This document shows positions 39,101-51,900 of a stretch of 64,000 nucleotides of DNA, piece after piece. Positions within the stretch are counted from its first letter, which is position 1, and each line of letters opens with the position of its first letter. Source of the stretch: Durusdinium trenchii (taxonomy: Eukaryota > Sar > Dinophyceae > Suessiales > Symbiodiniaceae); NCBI GenBank assembly GCA_963970005.1, contig CAXAMN010001447.1:1274110-1338109 (forward strand). The letters are read 5' to 3'. The notes below the pieces were generated by a model that did not search any database, was not told the origin of the DNA, and saw nothing but the letters and a program-made list of their open reading frames with translations. The position numbers and the translations under genes were made by a program.

Positions 39101-42100
39101 AAACAAATCAGCCGGGATTGTATGATTTTGCATCACTGGTGCGTAGGGCGTAGGGAACATGGGACAACTAGACTTTTTTCTCAAGGGGTGTGCTCTGTTC
39201 ACCCGCTTCGGGCCTTTCTAACACCTCGAGATTGGGTCTCCAAGTGGGTCATACCCAAAAGGAAAAGGGATGAAACGAGTCGTCGTGAGATCTGGACCAT
39301 AAACCTCGCCTGCGAACGTGCGCTGTCGTGCTCGTCGTGGCCCTGGGGGTCAAACATGCCCCAGATCAAATGACCCGCCTCAGGGCGCGCGGAGGGCGCC
39401 GCTTTTCGCGTGTTTCGCGCGGAGGGCGTGTGGCGCACAAAGCTGAGGGCCTGATTTGAAGGATTCGTCACTGGATTCATGTACAGCTTGATCGATTTAC
39501 AGCACCGCGAAAAGGAGGTTCTTCAATGTTGTGGTGACAATCCCGTATAAGAACGCATGGTGCACCGGCCAAGATCGAAGCGGCTACCTAGAGCGCAAAC
39601 ATGAGTCATCATGAGATCCACGTCCGGCCTGGTCGTAACGATTTTGGAATTCAAAGAAGCTGATGCCCAACAAAAGCGAGGAGTGTCTGGCAACTCGCAG
39701 GATCTGCTTCAGGTCCTCTGCCGTACTGAGGCTCTAGAACGGTCGAAGCATGTGGAAGCAACATATTCATTCCAACTACAGTGTTGATTCCAACATATTC
39801 ATTAAACCGCTTGTTCTTACTTGGCCTGTTCTTCTATCACCAACAAAACTGCAAACAAAACACTTGCAAACAAAACTGCAGCTCCTTCTTCAAATGTGGA
39901 TTGCCTGGGTTGTGATACTCTGCCACAAAGATCGGAGTACTTGGGAAGGCGACCTCATAGTGATCCAAGAAGAGGCTCTGGATCTCGTCGGAAGGGTTTC
40001 CGGAGTTAAAGCTGAAGGTGAAACGAGTCTCGAAAAACGCGGTCAAATTCCTCTTTGGCTCCACGCCATACTTCTCAGGATTCAACAATGCATCCTTCAA
40101 AGTCCAAAGTTGTCCCAGCCCGGGCCGGTCCCGGAAGTTGTCGCACTGGTTACAAAAGGCAAAGGAGAAGGTCACGGTGAGATTGGGCTTGGGACCCTCG
40201 ACACCAAGCTCCTCTTTGCGAAAACAGACACGGAAAAGGCACCTCCTAAGATCCTGGTATCATATCCTTTTGGTACTTCAAATCATGCGCAGCCATTTTC
40301 AGTTTTGAGTGCCTCAAGACACAGCAACCTTCCACATAACCTTTGAAGATCTCAGGGGATATCCGTCGGGCTGGTTCTAGATTTTAAACAAACGAAACAG
40401 ACCCTCGAAGTAGCCCTGCTACGCAGGTTCCTACCGATGTGCCTTGTGGTTGAGTCCAACAAAAAGGAATTAATACTTTACACCTGCTTGTACTGCTTTT
40501 GCTCTTTTTGCTTTATAAATAGATTTATATATGTAATATAGTTGTATATATATATAATACTTTAAATGTAAATAACTTCCCCAAACCACAAAATGTATTG
40601 GACATTGTTCTCTGAGGCCTTGGCAAACAAATGAACTAACAATCAAACAAATGACCTGTCTGCAAGACCGAAACTCACATCCGGACTTGAGAAAGCTCTT
40701 CCAACTGGCCAAATCGGATTCTGCCGGAGTGAGGCCAAAACGGGCGGGTTCCGTCCCGCTGCACACGCCGCGTCGCCCCGCTCCTCCTCCGCATCTAAGA
40801 CCCCATCGATCGCGCTGACAATGGCCTTCGCGAACTTCTTCGGTTCGCCCAGGCTCGGCAGTTTCAACTCGGGTTCATTGACCACGATGAAGTACTTGAT
40901 GGATGGATGATAGGCCTTTCCTCATGTTGACACATCGTTCGGGGGGTCCGAGAGCAAAAATGGCTTGGAAGAAGAACGACCCACCACACTCACTTCCAAA
41001 GTTCATGAGACGTTCAAAAACATGGTAGCATCGAGTCCCCGAATCAAGTCACACCTCAATTGCCAATAAAAATAGATGGATGACCGCTGTCCTCTCCAAC
41101 ACGGCGCTTTTTCAGGTTCCATGCGTTCTATACAGACCTCTGCCAGGGTGTTTCATCAATCTTTTGGCAAAGTCACCCACGAGGAAGCCCTTCTGAAGAT
41201 TCTGTAGGTAGGCCTCCTTGGCTCCTGGACTTTGCATTTGCTCATGGTGTGCTTTCCTGCCAATAACCACCCAACTAGCAGTTCGCAACTCCTTGGAACA
41301 TGTCGTCACAGAATCAATATCCATCGCATTAACACGTTGTGTCCGTCTTCCCTTTAGAATTTGGTTTGGAATTGTCTCGTTGACGCAGGCTTGGAGTAAG
41401 AAGAACTGCTATGCACAGCCAGGTCCTTGGAAGCAAGAGAAGTTTCCAATGCCTTTGCATTGCTGGAATGCTCGATCCCCCATCCTCAGAACAAATGCGA
41501 TTGGAACCAACACCGATGGAATGCACTGCGGTGCTGCAAAGCAAAAGCTGCCGTGATGAACGACATGAAATTGCATGTCTCTCTTCCTCATCCAATGACA
41601 TTCAAAGAACGATAACTATAAGTGCTAATTATATCCGTTCAATTACAACGATCGAACACCTTGTTTCATTTTTTTCTCATCACTGCCATGCATCCCTGGT
41701 ATCACCTCCAGGTTCAGGGATTGCGCATGATCCAAGAACTTCTGATGTTCCAAGGTGGGGTCATTCCCGTAGAGTCGCACCACGTTGGCGCCTAAGCTGG
41801 CGATGATCTCCAAATCCCCACGGCCGCCCCAGATCGGCTCGGCCGCGTCGCAAAAGTAGTCCTGATGATGGGCCTCGCCTCGGGTAAAGCGTCCGAGCGC
41901 TTGTGCTGTGCTGAAGGCGCTTTTGTCCTCTAGGAAAGCCGTGCTCAGCATCTCAGCGGATTAAGGGGAAAAAAGGATTGATAATGATTGATCGGTTATA
42001 GGAAGTCTTTTAAACATCTATATAGCCCAAACATGGTTTTTTTGATGTGTGTGCGTGTTTTGTTTTTGCTCTTTTTATAAAGAGTGATCGTTGCATCCTG

Positions 42101-43128
42101 TTTTTGAGGAGTCCTCATGCCGTGGAGGAGGGTGGCTTTTCGCGGAACCAACACACTCAACAGTTCCTCATCTCGAATGACCGGAACCAATCCCACGAGT
42201 TCTGCGACTGAATGGACCTTAAAATGACTTGAAGAAGGACCAAAGGTCTCCAATGATATCAAAGCCTTTGGCACCTGACAACATACTCTACGGCCCTATG
42301 CGTAAGACGTAATTGCGAACACAAGTCAAACCACAGCACCTTCAACATGGCTAATCATTATGTACTGGACCCAACATCCATGCGAGAGGGCCACCGGAAC
42401 ACTGGGTGTGTATGCGTGGAGAACAGTCAGAACAAAAAGCATCGAACCGAAAGCAGGGAAAACATGCCTTGGGTGACTTCCTGCATCTCTGCTATCTCAT
42501 GTATAGGATTCCGACGATGTTTCATATGATTCATAATACAAGTGGGTATGGCGGATAGAACGCGACTATAGTGGAAGAAATCCTTACACATGACACATGA
42601 CCCCCCAAATTCTGGACACTTAGTTCAAGGCGTTCACGTTTTGCTATGCGTTGTCCCAAACAGCAGCAAAGCTCCAAGAAGAGTTCGACCAAGTCGCTGG
42701 GAGAAGTGCTCATGGAGGGTCCATAACTCACGCCCTTCATCAGCTCAGGCTTTCGCGTCTCGCCCGTTCGCGTCTCGGTGTCACTCGTGAGATCTCCTCC
42801 GTTCTCACCATCGATCGTGTCATCCTTCGCCAAGATGAAACGACCCTTCGATTGGAGCAAATGAAGGCCCTTCTCCTCAGTGTCTTGCGGCTTGATCGAT
42901 CGGTCGAATGAAGGCCCTTCTGATCCTGTCTCCCCAAGCGTTCCCTGCCAAATCCCAAGCAGATCCTGGATCTGGAATCCCATGTTAAATTGTTTGTGCC
43001 TTAGGGGATGTCTAAGGCGACCCAACCAGGGCATCGTTCAAACGCCAGGGCACAGGGCAGTCCTCGGTCAAGGCTGAAACGCGAACGGTGAGGACTGTGA
43101 TCAAAACCGCCTTGGCCCAAGTGCCCAT
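36177..43128 (-). CDS. Secreted GH72-like clan GH-A glycoside hydrolase with two X8/CBM43-like modules
   Basis: Exons (reverse strand, high to low): 43128-43027, 42743-42710, 41878-41695, 41484-41426, 41224-41178, 40915-40787, 40211-39905, 39717-39629, 39378-39310, 39071-38636, 38360-38275, 37987-37762, one unresolved exon, 36895-36770, 36583-36550, 36358-36177 (stop 36179-36177). Phases agree throughout except at the unresolved exon. MGTWAKAVLITVLTVRVSA is a signal peptide. The barrel shows MKGVSYGPS, ASLGANVVRLYGNDPT, EVIPGM, FIVVNEPEL (NEP, candidate acid/base Glu), IFVAEYHNPG (candidate nucleophile Glu) and LLLGISFFEFQ. The C-terminus has two Cys-containing modules (YICG...VDCSKVPESC...CYLDGAAQF and FDCGQIPAEC...CAFDGRAVF). 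Known GH72 enzymes remodel beta-1,3-glucan and often carry one X8 domain. Activity here is inferred. Confidence 0.85.
38205..38275. repeat. GC-rich palindromic cluster in the glycosidase intron
   Basis: Clustered cgcgcg and gctcgcgagc words; cttgctcgcgcg and cgcgcgcaag form opposing arms. A related GC-rich tandem (cgcgcggagggcg) lies at 39385-39435 and a similar foldback near 11350. Confidence 0.6.
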
Positions 43129-44104
43129 CCGTCGAAACGTCTGTTCAAGTCTACACCATGGAGTAAAACATATTGCTTCGGACCGAAGCTGCGGCGATCC
43201 ATTGAAGTGTGAAGGACCGATCCATGGCGCCTTCAAAAGGACGCTCCATGATGTCCCACTGTGGTACGGCACGATGGCATTCAACATGTCCGACAAGTTC
43301 CCAAACTGTCCCATCATCCATCCTTTGCGTGCAGCTGCAGTGTCTCCCTTTTTCCCATCCGGTGCTGGCAACGCACGGTTTTTGGGAACAAACGCCCAGC
43401 ACTACACAGATTTTCGGGCACATTGCAAGCCCGCCATTGACCTGCACCACGATGTGCCCGGCCATAGGCTGACAAAAGCACAGAACAGCCAAGAGGAAGG
43501 CACATGTTTCACAGAATCATCACACTTTTCTGGAGCAACAGTACCTAGGAATGATGAATCATACATTGGAGACCATGAGCTTTGGTTTTCGGGTGAGATG
43601 CCATGCTTGGCATGAAGCGATTGAGACCCTCGATGTTTTTTCGGTCGAGGTCTTGAAGGTCGAATTTCAGTCACGGAGGTCGATCTCGGTCAGCTCGTGT
43701 CCTCTGCCTTTGGCCTCGCATCGGTCGTTGGATCAGGATCGGAGGGGCTATAGTATTGGGAGACCACGGGTGGAGCACCGTTTGTGTGAAAGAAAGTGAA
43801 GCCACGATAACATCGTTATATCAACATGTTAAACATGTGTATTTTTTGTGCTTCATGAAGGCGAGAACTGAATGAGACTGAGTCGTGAGAACAGCGAAAG
43901 ACGCTAGAAAAACGCTCGCAATGAGACGTTTCCGAAGCTCAGCAGGTGGCGGGTGGACGCTGGTCGAGTTACCATCTTGGGATCTCTTGGAAACTGTTAA
44001 CCCATTGGACCCTATTGGGGTTGGTCCGCGACCCAAACTACCGGACGTGGTCTAGGAACCCCCGTCGTTTTTAAGGGAGTCTCTCCCAGATCCAGCACGC
44101 TTCG

Positions 44105-44230
44105 CACTAGAAAGCGCCCCAAGGACGCTCCAGGTAGCTAGGAACAAGAAGCTATTAGCTTATTGTTTCTAATAGCTTCTTGTTACTACTAGTAAGGCAC
44201 CTGTTACTACTAGCGTGGCACCTTGTTACT
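44105..44230. repeat. Diverged dispersed repeat with inverted arms
   Basis: aacaagaagctatta at about 44144 is mirrored by taatagcttcttgtt at about 44170, giving a short foldback, followed by two further ttactactag words. It is related to the ctactaggggctcctgg family. Confidence 0.6.
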
Positions 44231-45257
44231 AAGTTCGCTTCTTTGTTACGGGACGAAGGAATTCTCGTCCTTTTCCGCTTCATCCCGCTTCATCCGTTCG
44301 CCCACAAACCGCCTTCTCCCCAGCTTCGTGTCGGAACGTGGCAACGTGGACACCCGACCGTCTCGACGGATCAGGCACACCGCTACCCTCGAAGGAATGA
44401 ATGTCTTCGCTGAAACTGTGGAGTACCATATGTAGAATCCATATATACCTAGCACTTCCAACGGGTGCCCAATGGAGACCTGTAAGTAGGGTGGGGTAGT
44501 CTATTGGACACCAATTGGATGACCCTGGTAAATAACTATATATATATATCACTATATTATATCCATATCATATCCATCGGCTAGGATGAATCATGACGAA
44601 TCCATTCAAAAATTCTTCAACTATATAGATGATCAGATAGCTCTCTTCGGACTTCAATCTCATCGATCCCCATTCTCCTGCACCGACGCCCGGCTCGGCA
44701 CCTTCGAGCAGACAAGGTCGTCGACAAGGCACTCGGCCGAGCGCAGTGCCTGGCGGCCAACCGGGTCTGACCTTGCCGCCAGCTCTGAAAATTGGTAGGA
44801 ATAGACTCAAACACAGCCAGGTATAGCGTTTTTTGCTTTAATCTTTTAGTTTTTCTGACCTGATATGCTTTTTGAAATCCGTAAGCTTACTAGATGAATA
44901 GATTCCATGATTGATGGATGACATTTGGATTGAAAAAGGAAGATACTGGTTGGAGTTCCTGTCCTCTTGGTGAGTAGTTGTGGACAAAAATCAGTGCCTT
45001 GAAGCTGGTGTCCTGTGAAAATGGGTCCTTCTCAAGGAGAGGCCGTTATAGTCATAGTCATAGTGATTATTCCACTCTACAAACGGCTATGGAAGGCCAA
45101 GAAGAGACCGATAAATTTTTGCTGATCTCAGCTCTCTTCTACAGTGGAACTTTCTATGTTTGAATGAGCGTGATACGATTTGATTGTAGGCTCAAGATTT
45201 GCACCCCCCACGAAGGAATCCTGTAAAACCTGGGCATTTCCCCTTATTCAGCTGCTG

Positions 45258-45305
45258 AACCACTAGGAGCAAGGACGCTACTAGGGGCTCCTGGCATCGC
45301 TACTC
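45258..45305 (+). repeat. Dispersed 'ctactaggggctcctgg' repeat copy
   Basis: gcaaggacgctactagggg followed by ctcctggcatcgctact is nearly identical to the copies at 17.75 and 23.32 kb. Confidence 0.75.
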
Positions 45306-47727
45306 ACGGCCACCCATTCGGAACAGCTTCGCCCGTCGCACCTCTCCGACTCCACCGTGTCCGATCCTCGGTGACCGCGGGGTGCGGTAAGGGCCGCGGG
45401 CGGCGGTGGACGGCGCTTGGTGAAACACAGAAACTCATCCGATTCAAGTGATCATTGAACTCATATTGAATTCATATTGCTTTCTAGTTATAGAACATGA
45501 GGTATGCCGATGGAACAGAACCACATCTCACAACTGTTGTACAATTGCCGACTGATAGAGATATATCACATGTGGATACATGCGTCTGATCTCTCTTGGA
45601 AACGAGACGCTGATCTCTTCAGATTTCCCACTCAATGCCCAACGTGCAGCAGCCAAGATGATCTGGACGGGTGTCTTCGGAGCACAAGCACTATTGGGGA
45701 CTTGCCCTTTCTGCAATAACTACACTAATTACTGTAAAATACATGGCCTTAGAGTCAATCACACGAACAAATCAAGTTTGAACTTCATTTGACAACCACT
45801 AAGTCAGTACTATGCCAGGATCACACGACATCTTCCTCTGCCGTCTCATACGACGTCCGCTGTGGCTTTTGGACAAGAAAACACCGCGGGAGGTGCCTGC
45901 ACGGCGTCTGGCACGGTATGGAAGATGAGCAAATACACCCAAACCTCGTCCCAGAAGCGGTTTTTGCCAAGAAACACGTCGGTGGTTTGGGTCGACGTCT
46001 ATCTAGACAGAGTCGAGTCTAGACCGATCCTGATGGGAAATTGGAGGTTCTATATCTTGCAAAGGCTTTAAGATATTGCACAAATTTAACGATTAAATCA
46101 CGATGAAGAAGCAGAATCCTTGTTCCGCCACCAGCTTTTGCAAACATCCATCCGTCATTCACCAGTAGTCTTAGTCAAACAAATCTCGTTCTAACTCCGG
46201 AGCCACCCGTTTTCGGTTCAAACTGCTGCAGCTGAGGTTGCAGCTGCTGCAGCAATACACACAAAAAGGTGTCTGGCGTTGGATTCGCAACTGGATAGTA
46301 ACTCGAAAGTGGATTCGAACGTGGGACGGGTCATCCGCCACTTTGGGCAAATGACTGCGCAATACACTTGCTATCAAGATTATCAAGGAACTCACTCTAC
46401 TTCCTTTGGCTCGCCACAACAATCAAAACAACAACGCATTGGTTTGGAGGGCCACTCTTGGTCGGACACCAAACATGCCGGCAAAACGTGTTGGACGACA
46501 AATGTCGATGCTTTTGAAGTGCATATGGAAAGACCATCGCAGAACCTTTTTTGGAGCAGAGCAACGCGGCAACACACACGACAAAACGCTTTAAGAGTTG
46601 AAGCCTCCATTGCTGGAAATGGGTGTGCGGATTGATTTATTAGGAAGAACACGACGCTGTGAGGGAAAAATAAAGTGCACGCGATTGAGACTCTGTTGGT
46701 TGGGAGACAAATACTGCTCCATTCAAGGCTCAGCTAGCTCGCCCGGCAGGATGTTCACAGGTCGCTGGCGGGAGCTACTCACACGTTTTAGTTAGTATCA
46801 GTGATGTTGTCAGGCATGAACAACCACATCATGCCTGCCATTGCAAGGAAGCTAGCGCATCTGGTCCACACTTGCCAAGCCTCGCAGAAAAAATGGTGCT
46901 GTTGAAAGTGCGCGCTCTGCACGTCGTCTTTGACACCTTAAACCTGACATCAACCTTGTTCCATAGTGTTTGCCAATGTTGTCATATATGTCGTTTGAGG
47001 TATAATAGAGGTTCACTTGGGGGTATCCCCTCTATTCAACCAACCACTTATATGGTGTTCGTATGGAAACTTGGCCCAGCCCAGTTGCTCTTACGTCCCT
47101 TCCACCAACAGTGAAACAAACATCATCACCCCATCACTGCGAGTGAGAAAAGCGTGCACAGGGTGCCCGTTGCATGGGCTGGTTTCAGTGCCTGCAGGTC
47201 AGAATCACGCTCCATTTGGGCTGTCTTGACCTGGCAGCTTGTGAGATCGGTTCCGGATGGTTCAGGAGGGCATGGACCCACTTCATCTACAGAATTCAAA
47301 ACATACCCTAAGGGATCTTCCAAAGTGAGCCGCGGTCGTATGCGGTCGTAGTCATTAGTTACTAAGTGTTACTACTCAATGACCTACAAGATGACACAGC
47401 AGTCGTAGTCCGGATGACACAGCGAACCACGGGCAACTAACCAGTGCCACGCTCATCCCAATTTATGAGATGACAGCTGAGAGCCTGCTTCTCTACTGGA
47501 GGAGATGGCATGCTGCGCACTGCATCCCTCAGAAACGACCAAACTGAATTGGACAAGACCTGCAAGGAAAGGCGTAAGTCCTCCCAAAAGCTTGGATCTA
47601 TGATGATCTATCCAAATATTCAACTGTGGAACCAATGAACACATACGCACAAATGCCCTTTCAGTATTCTTCTTTGGTCATACACTGTCCTCGCACAATG
47701 ATTCCAACACAAAAACATCATCCATTG

Positions 47728-49419
47728 CTGTGGCCGCGGCGACTTGTCGCTGATAGACACGCAAATATGAGATTCAGGACCTTGGATCTGTCCCGATCGA
47801 AGTCGCGTCAGAAAACCCGTGAAGCATCCGAATATAGAACCTCTTCGTGCTGGCTCAGCTGCCACAAATACGGATCCCTAGCTGGAATAATTACAAAAAA
47901 ATCCAAGTACTAAGTCTTACTAAGTATATGCTGCTTAAGTGTTGCAACCTCAACTGCAAACTAGCCAACCAAATCCTAAGATCTTTGTTCGATTCACTTT
48001 AATGATGTTTCCATGAATCACTTTCCATCAGGCTGCTATCTAGCATACTCCAGCCAATGCTGGCTAGCCTGCTGACAGAAAGAAAGAAATGGTATATAAC
48101 TGGCCTGCAGTCGTAGATGTCCCCTACAAACCAACAGAATTCCTTCCGCAAAGGCATCACTTCTCAAAAACAAATATTGAGATCCACGGGAAGTTCTTGA
48201 GACAAGAGTTAAACTAAGGACGGCAAGTCTTTGGAACGACTAAAGATTTTGTTCGCGTGAGAAAACTGATCGTTCTTCTACGGCCAAAACTGCTCATCCA
48301 TCAAACCGTCCGCTCCCCAAAGCCCCCGGGCCGAGGTTGCACTTGTCAAGAGAGGAGGTGTCCTGTGAGTGAAAACGGCCAGCATGGCCAGCATCTGTCC
48401 ATTGCATTCATAGTTGCTGTATATATAATATATATATGTATATATGTTTTTTTGGAACAAACACAGGGAACCGTCCGTCAATGCAGGACTTGATCTGATT
48501 CCGCACCGTCCTTTTCGTCTCCCCGACCGGTGGCGAGACGATCGGGCGAGTGCGGTCGGTCCTCAAGGATTCGACCGCTGGCGATGAAACGGACAGATCT
48601 CTGCGCCTGGCCGGTCGAGCGCGTGGCAAGGGTTAGCAGGGGTCGAGAGCAGCGGGTGAGAGCAGTGAGAAGTAGAGACAGCACTGCACCCAGTCTTTGA
48701 TGTGAATTAACTATTATATGATGAGAACATGTGTAGATCAGTATTTTCAATGATGAGACCTGAGTTCTATATCATCAGTACTCAAAGAAAAACATGAGAA
48801 GAAGCAGGCGGAACCAGAAACGGCCCTTCTTTCCGTGATGTCTTGCGGTCTCTCAGGAAAGGTGGGTACCGAAATCGGTACCTCAGAAAGGCACCTGAAG
48901 CCATTTGTGACACACCAGTAGTACAGGAGATGTATGACAATGTGTGGAGACTCCTTACCTTTTGTTTCCTGAATCCCATCGCGTTGTCAAGAAGGAAAAA
49001 CAACCGTCACCCGTCCATAGCGCCAACTCCCTCAGCCATGAGATCAATGATGATTTAAAGCACCCAATGTGGAAGTGAAACCCACAGGTTCAAAGCGCTT
49101 TTTCACTTGGCTGGCTCGAAAGACAAACCATGCTTCTTGGTCTTTGAGACGTGCTTTTTCTTCTGTGTTCTAAGCTCTGCTCGGCAATGTCTAGTAACGC
49201 CCGTATTACAAAAGCATGATCCAACTGAATTTACATTTGACATCATTTGACAGTTTATTATTCATGATGTCAATCAATCACATCATTATAGCGGTCGATG
49301 ACGCTGCCCCGTGTTCACCGCACGAACACTGCACCAGGTCTCTCCACGTCCACCTCCAGGGCGTCGGCGAAGAGCTGCCGCTTCAGCGCTCCCACCGTCG
49401 CGGAGGCGGGATCCTCCAC
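47728..49419 (-). CDS. Ubiquitin-like domain protein, partial, four exons
   Basis: Reverse-strand exons 49419-49354, 48606-48562, 48362-48332 and 47780-47728 join in phase to about 65 residues: VEDPASATVGALKRQLFADALE is longer than a motif and forms the strand-helix unit; then AQRSVRFIASGRILE, DTSSLDKCNLGP and ESHICVSISDKSPRPQQ. This matches a ubiquitin fold: valine-x-SATV-x-LK helix, R-x-IASGRxL (compare LIFAGKQLED in ubiquitin), the D-x-xxLxxCxL turn and the final HxCxS strand. There is no terminal Gly-Gly, so it is a built-in UBL rather than a conjugated modifier. Joints are AG|G type, with one GT, one GA and one GC donor. Upstream and downstream exons exist but were not resolved, so total length and function are unknown. 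Confidence 0.65.
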
Positions 49420-50899
49420 CTGAAAACTCTGACCTCGGTGGCTCCGGTTGGCAGGTACTTCTTGCACCAAAGAAAGACACCCTACTAGCGATGGCCTCCA
49501 ACCTAGAAAGAAAGGGAGCCGAGCCAATGCAATCCTACATCTCATGAAAAGGAGTCAGTCAGACCTGCGCAAAAACGGTCATGTGTGGGAAACGAGGCTC
49601 CTTGAAGCGTGTCCATGCTGTTTTTGTGTTCCTGTCTTGCTGAGCGGTGGTTCTGACACTACTCTGCAGTCCATGACCTCTTGTGCAAACAGGTTTTCCT
49701 GGCTATTGTAGAATCATAGACTACGTTTTCCTCCCCACAAGCATCTTTGGCACATCCTTTTCATCTACGTAGCACACCACAGGACTCTATCCCTCTTCTG
49801 GATCTCAATCTGCATGTTGAGCTATGACTTCTACAGTAGCTGAGCCTCAAGCGACCTTGAGATGGCGTACCAGCCTCACGGCGCATCCAGAATCACGTGC
49901 GCATCATGATGCATGCTGCATGGGATAATCGGCGTTGAACCACTGTGGCGAACACAGGCGTGTATCCATTGCGGATCATGCATGAAATTAGGAACAAACT
50001 ACAAACTCTGCATGGTTGGGAGTGTAATCACTCTATGTCTCCCGAGGACATCTCCGGCCTGGAAAATATTGAAGTGCAATGTGATCGGATCCATATTCAG
50101 CCTTGGCTTCCTGAGCTGGGTGTTTGGCCGCGTGCGTTTGACAGTCAGAGTGGGGCTTCACAAACACGTTGTACATCATAGCCGTAGAACAATACGTACT
50201 CTGTGGCTCTGTGGGGGAAAATCAATGCCTCTTTCCCAAAAACGTCCAAGGTATGCCTTGAGAGCTCTAGACTCTACAGACTGATCAAATGTTGTCAACC
50301 CACAACTGAAGTCGTGACATCGTGGATTGATTGCGCCCTGCTTGATTCCCTCTCTGTTCACAGATCAGTGTCAGTGCAGGTCAATCCATGACGAGTCCAT
50401 CTTCTGTCTTCCCATTTCGCCACCCACGACAAGAAACACCGTCCGAGTGCGAGGATGTTTCAAATCCAAGGCTCCTAGTCAACCGGGCTTTCCTTTTCTT
50501 GCCCAGCCCTAGGAGAGCAATTGCTCTTGAGCCTACCTAACAGCGAGATACGAACACCAGTCCTCTCCCAGTCCACATCCAATTGCAGTGTCTAACGACC
50601 GGTCCAGAAAGGTCTGGTCGAACCTTTCACAGGGTCGACTCATGCGATCTGCAGCGACTCGCGCCGTGCCATCCAGAGGCGATGTTTGCTCGTACCGCTG
50701 CGTGAGAGGAGGGTCTCAATGCTTGCGAGATTCACAAGCTGGCTGCAGCTTTGTCAGCCCGGAGCGATTTCCGCCCCGAAAAACATATATACAAATGAAG
50801 TATGGTCAACATGGTCAAACCGGTACTGGTAGAGACTTCAAGAGGTCTTTCACGGAACTGATTGTGAATGACCAACTTTGACCAGGCCTCATGTCTGTG

Positions 50900-51900
50900 A
50901 GTGGTCCGTGGGTGGTCCGCTTCAGTGTTTCACCACGGACCGTCTGGTGGATCGAACGAACGAAGGTGTCGAACTCATGTCGGATGCGCCGTGGCCTGAG
51001 TGCCGTTGGGCGCGGCCCTTGGGCGGGGCCGAAAAGGGGCAGGCATAGCATGTGCACCAGTGACCCGAAGTGAAGACGATTCCCTTCAACTTACACATCA
51101 CCAAAAGTCATGATCTCATGCTGAGACATGCTGGGACTATAGGCATTGTCCCAAATCATAGATCTTGAAGCAGCTGCATGGACATCCTCAATTGGAAACT
51201 TCAATTTTCCCGAGGATGAACCACGGCTACCCTCCAGCATTAGCTGCAAGCTTGCGTGGGGGAACACCGGAACACCGCTACCTCCAAACACGAGCAGCCG
51301 GTGACCAGTTCACCACTAGTGCGGAGTGTCGCTTGGTCCAGCGGAGGTGTCGCCCTTTGTCGACCACACGGCACATGAAAACCATTGAACCACCGCACCA
51401 CCTTTCTGACCACTCAGCGCGTTGAGCGCGGTAAGAACACCGCCCACCGCTAGCACTCAACTGAGCTGCTCGAAGGTTGGATAAGAGATCGTCATGCTCA
51501 GATCTCACCCGGGAACCATTCAGGAGGATCACCAAGACCTGGTTGCGGTGTACGTCGGGTCGGCGTGCAGCTGCGCAAAACTCACAGAACATCTCAACAC
51601 ATCTGGAATCTGGGCCTGTTCCCTTCCAAAAACTGGCCTGCGATATGGATTTTGTCCTATTTTGCTGATACAGTGACCTGCGCACAGTAATGCTATGGAT
51701 ACTACAATTATTACAGCACTCAATGCTCCTCTCCTCGCACATGGCTCTTCACCCGTGACTGGCCCTCCACCCGAGGCCACCCCGCCGTTCCGAAACTGCT
51801 CCAGCTCGTCTCTTCTCGAGACCAAGCTCGCAGCCTGCGGTCTGGAGACTGGACTTGGTCGCCGACTCTCGGGGACCTTGGGACCTGGATCAACATGACG
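50900..51900 (-). CDS. Candidate exon cluster, unknown protein
   Basis: Three reverse-strand stretches look coding. One at about 51890-51690 contains RRDELEQFRNGG and a hydrophobic segment SAVIIVVSIALLCAG, possibly membrane-spanning. One at about 51545-51455 contains RVRSEHDDLLSNLRAAQL. One at about 51010-50895 contains RHEFDTFVRSIHQTVRGETL. They could belong to one gene or be 5' exons of the ubiquitin-like gene downstream. Junctions are unresolved and the cluster is reported as a hypothesis. Confidence 0.3.

Larger units (their letters stand above)
43129..47700. other. Interval with no supported gene
   Basis: Frames such as 45862-46071 and 46406-46594 (+) are open and have balanced composition, but no family or splice support was found. 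Dispersed-repeat copies lie at 44105-44230 and 45258-45305. The first is largely an inverted arrangement of aagaagctattagc and gctaatagcttctt-like arms. Confidence 0.45.

Noticed and set aside
46290-46330. Possible reverse-strand tRNA T-arm (gattcgaac)
   Set aside because: The arm bases do not pair and no acceptor or anticodon arm could be found.
49913-50391. Overlapping open frames on both strands, considered as a retroelement fragment
   Set aside because: No reverse transcriptase, integrase or protease motif could be found.
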